A stretch of DNA of 28,791 bases from CAYHIW01 sp964356745 (GTDB lineage Bacteria; Patescibacteriota; Microgenomatia; UBA1406; GWC2-37-13): positions 1-28,791 of the forward strand of contig CAYHIW010000005.1 in NCBI GenBank assembly GCA_964356745.1. Reading direction: 5' to 3'. The first letter of the stretch is position 1, and every line of letters begins with the position of its first letter. Made by a program: the position numbers and the translations under genes. Below are positions 14,724 to 22,831 of this stretch, piece by piece. The notes below the pieces were generated by a model. That model worked only from the letters and a program-made list of their open reading frames with translations. It searched no databases and had not been told where the DNA came from.

Positions 14724-17494
14724 AAAAATAAATCCCTCATTGGTTTTTGCCACGCTTTTTTTAATGTGCCCAGTTTTATATCAAATAAAGTCTTTCTATT
14801 TTGAGACGCTGAAATTGATGATCGATTTTGTGTTTTGCCTAGTTTAATAAAAGGAATGTTTTTGAAAAAATTGTTTGGTGATTGATCTTCTGCAAGTTCA
14901 ATAACAAAGCACCCTGCAGTTTCATTAAAAAGAAATTGGTCAGGTTTAAATTTTTGTGAAATGGATAGAGCGGCTCCCATATTTCCTCCCACACACATTT
15001 CAAAGATTGTTGTTAAAAGTCCACCTTCGCTCACGTCATGGCATGAAAGTATTTTTCCTTTTGAAATAGCTCGGTGTATTTGTTTGAATACGCGAGAAGT
15101 CTTAACGAGATCAATTTTTGGAACAGAACCATTCATGGAGCTCAAATCTAGTTTTCCAACTAGATAAATCGAAGAATCTGTTTTTTTAAAATCGCTGGAA
15201 ACAATTTTTTTCACATCAGAAATCTTGCCAAAGACTGAAATGCATAAAACCGGAGGAATTTTGATTACTTCACCATTCTTTCCTCGATACGTAGACGACA
15301 AACTATCTTTTCCAGATATAACCGGTATTTTGAAAGCGCGCATTCCGTCTACCACTGCGTCAACTGATTGATCGAGCGACCAGAGTGATTCTTCATCGGG
15401 AAATGGCCAGACATAGTTATTAATAAGCGATGACTCTTGATAATTTCCTCCGACTGCGACATAGTTCGCAAGCGCTTCAACAAGCGCCCAAATACTTCCT
15501 CGATAAGGATCAATGTTGTTAAATACAGGATTAAGACCGTGAGCAATAATCATTCCGTATGGTTTATTAAGCATGGGTTTCATAACTGCGGCGTCGGTTG
15601 GACCATCAAGTTTTTCGCCAATGTAGGGTTGAAGAATATTAGTTCCCTGGACGGTATGGTCGTACAGTCTAACAATAGGTTCTTTGGAACAAATATTCCC
15701 ATGAGAGAGTATATCGACTATTGTTTTTGTCCACTGTTTTTGAGTTTTTAACACTGTCATCCCGGACTCAGTCTCTGTCATCCCGGACTTGATCCGGGAT
15801 CCAGTAAGCGCATGGATTCCCGCTTTCGCGGGAATGACATAGAGCGCAGGAATGACATGTTTTGGTTTTTTGGCAATCATGGTACGTTGAGGAAGACCAT
15901 TGTGTAAGAAATCCATATCAAGCATACAAATACGTTTTTTACCAAAATATATTTGCAATTTTTTACTACCATCAAAAACACCAAGCTCTGCCGTCTCAAC
16001 GTTATATTTCTTACAAATTGCAATAAATCTAACTACTTGTTTCCTTTCAACTGCTGCAACCATTCGTTCTTGTGATTCTGAAACCCAGATTTCCCACGGT
16101 GACATTCCCTGATATTTAACAGGAGCTCTGGCAAGGTCGATCTTGACACCGATCTTCTCTCCAAGTTCACCAATAGCTGATGAAAATCCACCAGCGCCAC
16201 AGTCTTGTAGTGCACGAATAAGATCCCGATCGCGAGCCTCAATAAGAGCGTCAAACATTCGCTTTTCCTCAATAGCGTTACCAATCTGGACTGCAGAGGA
16301 ATTCACAGACAGCGTTCTGTCAGTCATTTCTCCTGATGAAAATGTCGCGCCGTGAATACCATCTCTTCCTGTTTTCCCACCAACTGCAATTATGACATCG
16401 CCTTTTTGAGGCTTACCCTTCTGAGCTTTTTTGGTTGGAATAAGACCGTAAGCTCCAACAATAATCGTCGGTTTAGCTCTAAAGTCGTCATGAAAATGTA
16501 TAGATCCGTTATTGGTTGGTATGCCCATACGATTTCCATAATCTCTCACTCCGGCAACAACTCGCTTAAGTAGATACTTTGGTGGCAAACATCCTGCAGG
16601 AAGTTTTGAAGAGGATAAATTTGGGTTGGCAAAGCAAAAAATATCTGTCGAAGCAATTGTTTTGGCTCCAAGACCAGTGCCAAGAATATCTCGAAAAACT
16701 CCACCGCTTCCGGTCATTGCTCCACCATAAGGTTCGATTGCTGAAGGACTGTTGTGTGTCTCAACCTTTCCACAGATAGACAAGTCTTCATAGAAATTCA
16801 TAACGCCGGAGTTATCAATAAATGCTGAAACAGTATGCTTGTTATGCCTTAACGCTTCTTTTTTAATTCTTTCAATGAGTGGTTTCTTTTTTTTGCCATT
16901 CAGAATGATGGTTGCCTTAAATGTTTTATGCGCGCAGTGTTCGCTCCATGTTTGGGCAAGCGTCTCTAATTCGCAATCAGTTGGATCTCTTTTAATTTTG
17001 AGAAAATAATTTTGAATCGTCTTCATTTCTTCTAAGTTGAGAAATAATTTGTCCTGGGATAGTTCAAGAAGTTCCTTGTTTGACATGACCCGAATGGGGA
17101 TAGTAAGTGTTGGTCCATGCTTTCCAGTAATAAGTAGCGTGCGTGGAGTTTGCGCGACTACGTGCTCTATTGTGGGATTGAAAAGTTTTTGCCGTACGGC
17201 TTCCTTTGATGATACGGGGTATTCTCGACTGACATCAGCAGCGGTCAATGTTACGCCGAGATCTTTTGCTGCTTTAATAATTGAGGCAACTTGGGGATTC
17301 ATAACTCCTGGCTTATATGCTATTTCCACGCTTTTTTTTCCATTAGTTTGAAATGGTTTGTTTAATGTATATGTTTGATGAATTGTTTCGCAAAGAAGTT
17401 TTTTTGCAAGAAACGTTGCCTGAGAAGTGGTTATTCCTTCGAGTCGGTAAATAAATATATTATCTTTTGAGTGAACGCGTACTGTCTGAATCAT
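14720..17494 (-). CDS. purL: Phosphoribosylformylglycinamidine synthase with fused PurS-like N-terminus
   Basis: A 924-residue FGAM synthetase, converting FGAR to FGAM with ATP and ammonia from PurQ. Residues 1-135 look like a PurS-like domain, so this is a PurS-PurL fusion; no separate purS is in the operon. The catalytic part begins with TWSEHCAHKTFKA (182-194) and continues through ETHNSPSAIEPYGGAMTGSGG (245-265), RDGIHGATFSS (377-387) and a second half starting at SHGNICSKEPIVRLYDHTVQG (597-617). Residues about 546-580 are translated from a GC-rich palindromic repeat at 15755-15857, inserted in frame between the two halves, where sequence variation is likely tolerated. The frame stays open through it. 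The gene overlaps purC and purQ by 4 nt each. Confidence 0.93.
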   Translation of the reverse strand: MIQTVRVHSKDNIFIYRLEGITTSQATFLAKKLLCETIHQTYTLNKPFQTNGKKSVEIAYKPGVMNPQVASIIKAAKDLGVTLTAADVSREYPVSSKEAVRQKLFNPTIEHVVAQTPRTLLITGKHGPTLTIPIRVMSNKELLELSQDKLFLNLEEMKTIQNYFLKIKRDPTDCELETLAQTWSEHCAHKTFKATIILNGKKKKPLIERIKKEALRHNKHTVSAFIDNSGVMNFYEDLSICGKVETHNSPSAIEPYGGAMTGSGGVFRDILGTGLGAKTIASTDIFCFANPNLSSSKLPAGCLPPKYLLKRVVAGVRDYGNRMGIPTNNGSIHFHDDFRAKPTIIVGAYGLIPTKKAQKGKPQKGDVIIAVGGKTGRDGIHGATFSSGEMTDRTLSVNSSAVQIGNAIEEKRMFDALIEARDRDLIRALQDCGAGGFSSAIGELGEKIGVKIDLARAPVKYQGMSPWEIWVSESQERMVAAVERKQVVRFIAICKKYNVETAELGVFDGSKKLQIYFGKKRICMLDMDFLHNGLPQRTMIAKKPKHVIPALYVIPAKAGIHALTGSRIKSGMTETESGMTVLKTQKQWTKTIVDILSHGNICSKEPIVRLYDHTVQGTNILQPYIGEKLDGPTDAAVMKPMLNKPYGMIIAHGLNPVFNNIDPYRGSIWALVEALANYVAVGGNYQESSLINNYVWPFPDEESLWSLDQSVDAVVDGMRAFKIPVISGKDSLSSTYRGKNGEVIKIPPVLCISVFGKISDVKKIVSSDFKKTDSSIYLVGKLDLSSMNGSVPKIDLVKTSRVFKQIHRAISKGKILSCHDVSEGGLLTTIFEMCVGGNMGAALSISQKFKPDQFLFNETAGCFVIELAEDQSPNNFFKNIPFIKLGKTQNRSSISASQNRKTLFDIKLGTLKKAWQKPMRDLFL
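15755..15857. repeat. Palindromic repeat element inserted in frame in purL
   Basis: A 103-bp GC-rich block inside AT-rich purL. Its outer ends are TGTCAT (15755) and ATGACA (to 15857); an inner pair of the same ends lies at 15776 and 15839. Two hairpins sit inside: an 8-bp stem ATCCCGGA/TCCGGGAT with a CTTGA loop (15780-15800), and an 8-bp stem ATTCCCGC/GCGGGAAT with a TTTC loop (15816-15835). TGTCATCCCGGACT occurs twice, 21 bp apart, and GGAATGACAT twice, 18 bp apart; both shifts are multiples of three. The ATTCCC(N8)GGGAAT core and the VIPAKAGI translation are well known from dispersed palindromic repeats in many bacteria, including Neisseria dRS3-type repeats. No other copy was seen in this window. 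Confidence 0.88.
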
Positions 17495-18399
17495 AGTTTT
17501 GAAATTTTTGTTTTATCCGGTATAAATTTGTGGCCTGTTATTTTTTGATAAATACTAACATATCGCCTTCTCACTTTGTTAATAAATTCTTGAGGCATTT
17601 TTGGAGGTTTTCCTTCTCCGGTATATCCTCTTTTTTTAAACCATAACCGCAAAAATTCTTTATCAAAGTTTTGTGGCTCAAGTCCTTTTTTGAATCTCTC
17701 CTTATACGTTTTTTTTATCCAAAAGCGAGAAGAGTCTGGAGTATGAATTTCATCAACGAGCATAACCTGTCCTTTATACATGCCAAATTCATACTTTGTG
17801 TCTACGAGAATAATTCCACGTTTAGAACATAACTGAGTACCAAGTGCAAAAAGTTTAAGACTTATTCGTTCAAGCAGTTCGTACATTTTTTTGTCGAGAA
17901 GTTTTTTATTTAGAATTTCCTTCTTTGTTAACCGCTCATCATGAAGTCCACTTCCTGCTTTGGGATGAGTTGTTGGAGTAATTACAGGCTTTTTTAATTT
18001 CTGATTTTTTTTAAGTCCATTTGGAAACTTGATTCCATAAATGACACGTTCTCCTTTCTGATACGACCCCCAGATGGAAGTATTAGTTACTCCAGAAATA
18101 TATCCTCGCACTACCATCTCAATAGGAATAAGTTTTACATTTTTAACAATAAGAACATTGGGATGAGGATTGGAAATAATATGATTTTGAATTATATGTT
18201 TTGTTTTATTGAACCAAAACATTGCCAACTGACTGAGTACTTGTCCCTTATGCGGAATGAAACCTAAGTTGCGATCAAACGCAGAAATGCGATCCGTAGA
18301 AACAATAATACGTGTTCCGCCCTTAATGTAGAAATCTCTTGTTTTTCCTTGGTATTTCTTACCAAGATTTTTAAGACTGACTGTTTTTATTACTTTCAT
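17491..18399 (-). CDS. purC: Phosphoribosylaminoimidazole-succinocarboxamide synthase
   Basis: SAICAR synthetase joins CAIR and aspartate using ATP. Motifs include YQGKTRDFY (16-24, the nucleotide loop), STDRISAFDRNLGFIPHKG (34-52), MVVRGYISGV, TTHPKAGSGLHDE, and the signature LVDTKYEFG followed by LVDEIHTPDSSRF. At 302 residues it is of the longer, yeast Ade1-like form. I chose the ATG at 18399. A TTG at 18429 would add ten residues, but the protein from 18399 starts like known members (a short strand, then the KTRD loop). With this start the gene overlaps purE by 29 nt and purL by 4 nt. Confidence 0.93.
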   Translation of the reverse strand: MKVIKTVSLKNLGKKYQGKTRDFYIKGGTRIIVSTDRISAFDRNLGFIPHKGQVLSQLAMFWFNKTKHIIQNHIISNPHPNVLIVKNVKLIPIEMVVRGYISGVTNTSIWGSYQKGERVIYGIKFPNGLKKNQKLKKPVITPTTHPKAGSGLHDERLTKKEILNKKLLDKKMYELLERISLKLFALGTQLCSKRGIILVDTKYEFGMYKGQVMLVDEIHTPDSSRFWIKKTYKERFKKGLEPQNFDKEFLRLWFKKRGYTGEGKPPKMPQEFINKVRRRYVSIYQKITGHKFIPDKTKISKL

Positions 18400-18907
18400 C
18401 AAGATATTGTGTGTAACCCAACTTTTCAAGCTTCTTTGCCTTCTTAACCACGGAATGTTCTAAGTTGCTTTTATATTTAGTCAATTTCTTAAGAAGTTTC
18501 TTATCAGAGAGCGAAAGTATTTCTACTGCAAGAAGTCCCGCATTCATAGCGCCATTAATTGCAACGGTCGCAACAGGAATACCCGGAGGCATCTGAACTA
18601 TCGAGTATAAGGAATCAATTCCCTTCATTGACTTTGATTGTACGGGTACGCCAATAACAGGAAGCGTTGTTATTGAAGCAACCATCCCTGGAAGGTGTGC
18701 TGCGCCACCTGCTCCCGCAACAATAATTTTCAATCCTTTTCTGACCGCGGTTTGAGCAAACTCATACAGTCTCTTTGGTGTACGATGTGCAGATACAATA
18801 GTGAGCTCGTATGGGACTTTAAAAAACTCAAGTATTTCCGCAGCTTGTTTCATGATTTCAAGATCAGAATCGCTTCCCATAACGATTGCAACTAGTGGTT
18901 TTTTCAT
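18371..18907 (-). CDS. purE: N5-carboxyaminoimidazole ribonucleotide mutase
   Basis: A 178-residue class I PurE that rearranges N5-CAIR to CAIR and works directly after PurK. It carries VMGSDSDLEIM (9-19), SAHRTPKRLYEF with His41 (39-50), AGAGGAAHLPGMVAS with His71 (64-78), and a GVPVQS loop. It is about 15 residues longer than usual because of a lysine-rich C-terminal tail (from about 140) that runs into the purC overlap. The start overlaps purK by 4 nt. The PurK-PurE pair shows the two-step, ATP-dependent bacterial route, not the single-step class II route. Confidence 0.95.
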   Translation of the reverse strand: MKKPLVAIVMGSDSDLEIMKQAAEILEFFKVPYELTIVSAHRTPKRLYEFAQTAVRKGLKIIVAGAGGAAHLPGMVASITTLPVIGVPVQSKSMKGIDSLYSIVQMPPGIPVATVAINGAMNAGLLAVEILSLSDKKLLKKLTKYKSNLEHSVVKKAKKLEKLGYTQYLDESNKNSQS

Positions 18908-20037
18908 ATATCGAGCAATTTGCGAGCTTTAGTAACTTTTTTTAAACATTGCTTGTAAGAGTCTCCAATGACCGTGAGATGTCCCATTTTGCGAGCAGGT
19001 CTTGAGTTTGTTTTTCCGTAATAATGAAACGACACTCCAGGTATTTGTAAAACTTTTTCGAGGCCCTCAGGAAACGAATCGAGCTTTTTTGTGCCAAGAA
19101 TATTTTTCATAATACTTGTCTTTGCAATCATATCAGTTTTGCCAAGCGGTAGGCCAGTAATCGCACGAATATGCTGTTCAAACTGTGATGTTAGACAAGC
19201 TTCTATCGTGTAGTGTCCGGAGTTGTGTACTCTTGGCGCAATTTCGTTAATAAGTACTTTACCATCTTTGGTTAAAAACATTTCTATTCCAAAAACACCC
19301 GCGCCCTTGAGACTTTTCATTGTTTTTTTAGCAAGCTTTTTGACGTTTAATTGGATGTTTTTAGAAACACGTGCGGGTGCAATGACTATATCGCAAATAT
19401 TGTCGTACTGAACTGTTTCAACAACGGGGTATGTTTGAATGTCGCCCTTAGGACTGCGCGCAACCATGATAGCCAATTCTTTTATAAAGGGCACATACTT
19501 TTCAACATAGAGATCTTTGTTATTTAATTTTTCCAAAGATTTTTTAATATCTTTTTCAGAGCGAACAACGGCATTTCCTCGTCCATCAAATGCATCAGTT
19601 CGAGCTTTTAGTAATAAAGGATAGTTGAATATTTTTGCAGCTTTTACAATGTCGTTGTAGTTTGAAACTTTTTTAAACTGTGCAGTAGGTATAGAGTGTT
19701 TTTTAAGAAACTGTTTTTGTATAAACTTGTCTCGAATAATTTTAAGTGTTTTTGGACTCGGATGAACTGTTTTGCCCTTTTTCATTAACTCCAGTAATAC
19801 CTTATCGCTTGCTGACTCAATTTCAAACGTAATAACATCAACGAGTTTTGCAAGTTGTCTGATTGCCTTTTCATCTTTATAACCAGCAACTATTTGAAAA
19901 TCAGAAACTTGTCCTGCTGGGCTTTGAGGAGTTGGATCTGTTATTGCAACATAAAATCCCATTTGTTTGGCGCTTAGCGCGAGCATCTTGCCGAGTTGAC
20001 CTCCTCCAACTATGCCAATTCGAGTATGGTGTTTCAT
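18904..20037 (-). CDS. purK: N5-carboxyaminoimidazole ribonucleotide synthase
   Basis: A 377-residue ATP-grasp enzyme that carboxylates AIR to N5-CAIR with ATP and bicarbonate. The N-terminal loop is IGIVGGGQLGKMLALSA (7-23). The ATP-grasp core includes LLKARTDAFDGRGNAVV, the LYVEKYVPFIKELA segment, and the metal/phosphate site LINEIAPRVHNSGHYT. The C-terminal GLPLG and HYYGK regions are family-typical. Length is normal. The ATG forms an ATGA overlap with the purB stop, and the 3' end overlaps purE by 4 nt. Confidence 0.95.
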   Translation of the reverse strand: MKHHTRIGIVGGGQLGKMLALSAKQMGFYVAITDPTPQSPAGQVSDFQIVAGYKDEKAIRQLAKLVDVITFEIESASDKVLLELMKKGKTVHPSPKTLKIIRDKFIQKQFLKKHSIPTAQFKKVSNYNDIVKAAKIFNYPLLLKARTDAFDGRGNAVVRSEKDIKKSLEKLNNKDLYVEKYVPFIKELAIMVARSPKGDIQTYPVVETVQYDNICDIVIAPARVSKNIQLNVKKLAKKTMKSLKGAGVFGIEMFLTKDGKVLINEIAPRVHNSGHYTIEACLTSQFEQHIRAITGLPLGKTDMIAKTSIMKNILGTKKLDSFPEGLEKVLQIPGVSFHYYGKTNSRPARKMGHLTVIGDSYKQCLKKVTKARKLLDI

Positions 20038-21407
20038 GATCTAGTTTTTGACTTAATTTGTTTAACTGCATTTTTGGTTATTTGAATTGCAAGTCCAATA
20101 TAATTTTGAGGAGTGAGCTGAGTCAAAATCTCTTTCTCAGTTTTTTTAATGGGAAGTTGTAGAACCCATTCATTCCACGATTGCTTATCAATGTGTTTAC
20201 CCCGAACTAATGATTTTACCAGCGAATAAGAATTCTTAATGTCAAATTTGCGAAGAAGCGTCTGTACTCCCTCAGTAAGTATTGCCCAGTCCGCACTAAG
20301 GTCAGAATCTATCTTATCTACATTTGCCTTTATTCTTGTGAGTCCGCGTAGCGTACTTTTATATCCAATAAGTGAGTACCCAAGCACAGTACCAATGTTG
20401 CGAATGACCGTACTGTCTGACAAATCTCGCTGTAGTCGCGATATCATCAGTTTGCTTGCGAGAAATTCTAATAAAGAATTTGCCATTCCCAGATTACCTT
20501 CGCTGTTTTCAAAATCGATTGGGTTAACTTTTTGCGGCATTGTCGATGAACCAACTTCATTTTTTTTGACTTCTAGAACGAACCAATGATCACTTATATA
20601 TCTCCACATATCCTGGTTAAGATCAATCAGTATTGAATTAATGCGTTGATAGGTCTGAAAATAAGCAGAGACGTCGTCATACGGATTTATTTGAGTGGTG
20701 AACAAGTTAGGAACTAGTCCGAGAGAGGTAGTGAATTTTTTTGAAAACTGGATCCAATTAACTTTTGGATAAGCAAAGTGAAGTGCGTTGTAATTGCCAA
20801 CAGCTCCATTGAGTTTTCCCGTCAAGTTTGCTTTTTCAAGAATTAAGATCTGATCATGAAGACGTTGTGCAAAAATCACCAGTTCCTTACCGAGCGTTGT
20901 TGGTACAGCAGCTTGACCATGAGTGCGCGCAAGCATTGGTAATGACTTATACTCATCTGCTTTTACGACAAGATTATCAACTATTCTTTTTAAAGCCGGA
21001 ATACAGACAGACTGAGTTGCTCGCCTAAGCATAAGGCGATACGAAAGATTATTAATGTCTTCTGAAGTAAGTCCAAAGTGAATCATCTCAATAACGTCTT
21101 TAAGACTTGTGTGTTCAAGTAACGTTCTTAAAATCTTCTCAACTGCTTTGACGTCATGGCGCGTTTCTTTTTCAAGCTTCTTAACTTTTTCGGCTTGAGA
21201 AATTGTTATTCTATTCTCTAAGTTCAGAAGTATGTCGCGTTCTTTTTTTGTAAAACGACGAATAACTCTGGCATCAGAAAGTGTGAGAAGATATTTTGCT
21301 TCTATTTCTACCCTTGTTTTGATAAGCGCATATTCAGAGACAAACTCCGAAAGCTCAGAGACATTATCATTGTATCGTCCATCCAAAGGAGTAATTGAAG
21401 TTAACAT
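20034..21407 (-). CDS. purB: Adenylosuccinate lyase
   Basis: A 457-residue fumarase/aspartase-superfamily enzyme of the E. coli PurB type. It cleaves SAICAR to AICAR and adenylosuccinate to AMP, each releasing fumarate. Motifs are PLDGRY (7-12), HFGLTSEDINN (110-120), ARTHGQAAVPTT (160-171, with His163), and the family signature GSSTMPQKVNPIDFEN (286-301), which holds the catalytic serine loop. The length matches the family. It is the first gene of the purine operon. A TGCTATAAT box ends 6 nt before its ATG, so the transcript is probably leaderless. The next gene overlaps by 4 nt. Confidence 0.95.
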   Translation of the reverse strand: MLTSITPLDGRYNDNVSELSEFVSEYALIKTRVEIEAKYLLTLSDARVIRRFTKKERDILLNLENRITISQAEKVKKLEKETRHDVKAVEKILRTLLEHTSLKDVIEMIHFGLTSEDINNLSYRLMLRRATQSVCIPALKRIVDNLVVKADEYKSLPMLARTHGQAAVPTTLGKELVIFAQRLHDQILILEKANLTGKLNGAVGNYNALHFAYPKVNWIQFSKKFTTSLGLVPNLFTTQINPYDDVSAYFQTYQRINSILIDLNQDMWRYISDHWFVLEVKKNEVGSSTMPQKVNPIDFENSEGNLGMANSLLEFLASKLMISRLQRDLSDSTVIRNIGTVLGYSLIGYKSTLRGLTRIKANVDKIDSDLSADWAILTEGVQTLLRKFDIKNSYSLVKSLVRGKHIDKQSWNEWVLQLPIKKTEKEILTQLTPQNYIGLAIQITKNAVKQIKSKTRS

Positions 21408-21413
21408 GGATGT

Positions 21414-21422
21414 ATTATAGCA
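21414..21422 (-). promoter_or_regulatory. Extended -10 promoter of the purine operon, predicts a leaderless mRNA
   Basis: TGCTATAAT on the minus strand, a consensus extended -10. Only 6 nt (ACATCC) separate it from the purB ATG at 21407, so the expected start site is the A of the ATG. It lies in the 26-nt gap after the phosphohexomutase gene. No -35 match was found, as is usual with strong extended -10 sites. Confidence 0.65.
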
Positions 21423-21433
21423 CGTAGTTTGTA

Positions 21434-22831
21434 TTATTCTTTTTCTGCGCCAAGAGCTTGAAAGGTAGCAAGCAGTTCTTTAAGTTTTTCTTGCATGAGA
21501 GATTCACTTTCTGCCTCAATATTCAGTCTCATTAAAGGTTCTGTGTTTGAGGTACGAATGTTAAATCTCCAGTTAGGATAACTTATGGAAAGTCCATCGA
21601 GATCAGAACGCTCTCCCTCCTTATGCGATTGTGCAAATTGTTCGAGAACTTTTTTAACGTCTTCTGATGGAGAAAGTTTGAAATTAAATTCTCCAGATTC
21701 GTAGGACGTATGATATTCTTTGACAATTTCAGAAAGAGGTTTGTTTTTTTTCTGTATTATCTTAAGCAAATAAGCAAGTACCATGACCGAGCTTTCTGCT
21801 CCACCAGTTGATCTGAAAAAGAAATGACCTGAGGATTCTCCTGCAAAAAAAGATCCTTCTTTAATCATCATTTCCGTTATAAAGGCATGTCCAACTTTGG
21901 TAATCAAGCAAGGAGCGTTAAATCTTTTTACTACCTGTTGAACGTTTCTTAAATAGCGAATATCTACAATGATACTTTCGGTTGGCATCTCAGATAATAT
22001 TTCATCAGCAATCATTGAAGTAATCATTGTGGCTGGGATAACTTCGCCTTTTTCATCAATAAAAAAAATACGGTCCCCGTCTGCATCCGGAGCAATTCCG
22101 AAATCTGCTTGTTCCTCAAGAACTTCTTCTTGAAGATCTTTAAGAGTTTCAAATTTTAGAGGGTTTGCTTCATGCGCAGGAAATGTTCCGTCCAGTTTGT
22201 CATTCATCTTAATGACCTGCGCAGGAAAGTGGCTAAAAAATTCGTCAAGATACGTAATAGCCATTCCATTGGCGGTATCTGTTACTATTTTGAAATCTTT
22301 TATTTTCTCTAAGCCAACAGTTTTAATGGCGCTTTCAACTTCATCTTTTATTGCCGAATCAAGTTGTTTTAAAGAACCTTGCTTTTTCGCAAGTTTGAAT
22401 TCACCTACCACTGCAAGTTCTTTAACATCTTCCATACCGGTAGGTTTACCTATCTTCAGTAGATGTTTGTCTTGTCTGATGACAAATTTGAGACCGTTCC
22501 ACTCTTTGGGATTATGAGAGGCCGTGATCATGATACCCGTATCATATCCATAATTTAAAGTTGCGTAGTAGAAGCTAGGAGTTGACAAGAGCCCTCCATC
22601 TACAACTTCCGCTCCGTGTTCCATGAGTGTTGTTTTGACAATTTCGAATAGTTGAGGGGTTGAAGTGCGCATATCTCGACCGAGAACAACAGAAAGAGAA
22701 TCTTTTTGTAGCTTCTGAAGAAAAAATTGATAAATCGCCTTGGTGATAACTACAATAGTTTCTTCGTTTATATCTTTAGGGTAGATTCCGCGCAGATCAT
22801 ACGCTTTAAAAATGTTTGGATTGATATTCAT
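21434..22831 (-). CDS. Phosphomannomutase/phosphoglucomutase
   Basis: A 465-residue alpha-D-phosphohexomutase that moves phosphate between C6 and C1 of mannose or glucose. Visible are FKAYDLRGIYP (8-18), the catalytic phosphoserine loop TASHNPKEWNG (Ser105), the metal loop DADGDR (249-254), the sugar-binding GESSGHFFF, and the phosphate-binding RTSNTEPLMR near the C-terminus. It supplies Man-1-P or Glc-1-P for sugar nucleotides used by glycosyltransferases; the PMM and PGM activities cannot be separated from sequence. I chose the ATG at 22831, which overlaps the holA stop by one base (TAATG), over a TTG six codons upstream. Confidence 0.9.
   Translation of the reverse strand: MNINPNIFKAYDLRGIYPKDINEETIVVITKAIYQFFLQKLQKDSLSVVLGRDMRTSTPQLFEIVKTTLMEHGAEVVDGGLLSTPSFYYATLNYGYDTGIMITASHNPKEWNGLKFVIRQDKHLLKIGKPTGMEDVKELAVVGEFKLAKKQGSLKQLDSAIKDEVESAIKTVGLEKIKDFKIVTDTANGMAITYLDEFFSHFPAQVIKMNDKLDGTFPAHEANPLKFETLKDLQEEVLEEQADFGIAPDADGDRIFFIDEKGEVIPATMITSMIADEILSEMPTESIIVDIRYLRNVQQVVKRFNAPCLITKVGHAFITEMMIKEGSFFAGESSGHFFFRSTGGAESSVMVLAYLLKIIQKKNKPLSEIVKEYHTSYESGEFNFKLSPSEDVKKVLEQFAQSHKEGERSDLDGLSISYPNWRFNIRTSNTEPLMRLNIEAESESLMQEKLKELLATFQALGAEKE

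Noticed and set aside
15755..15857. The palindromic block as a transcription terminator or CRISPR-like repeat
   Set aside because: It lies inside an open, conserved purL frame, has no T run, and has no spaced repeat series; it fits a dispersed palindromic repeat.
14720..21407. Possible TGA-as-glycine code of some CPR lineages
   Set aside because: TGA ends purB and purL in ATGA overlaps with the next genes, and the proteins reach their normal C-termini there, so TGA is a stop.
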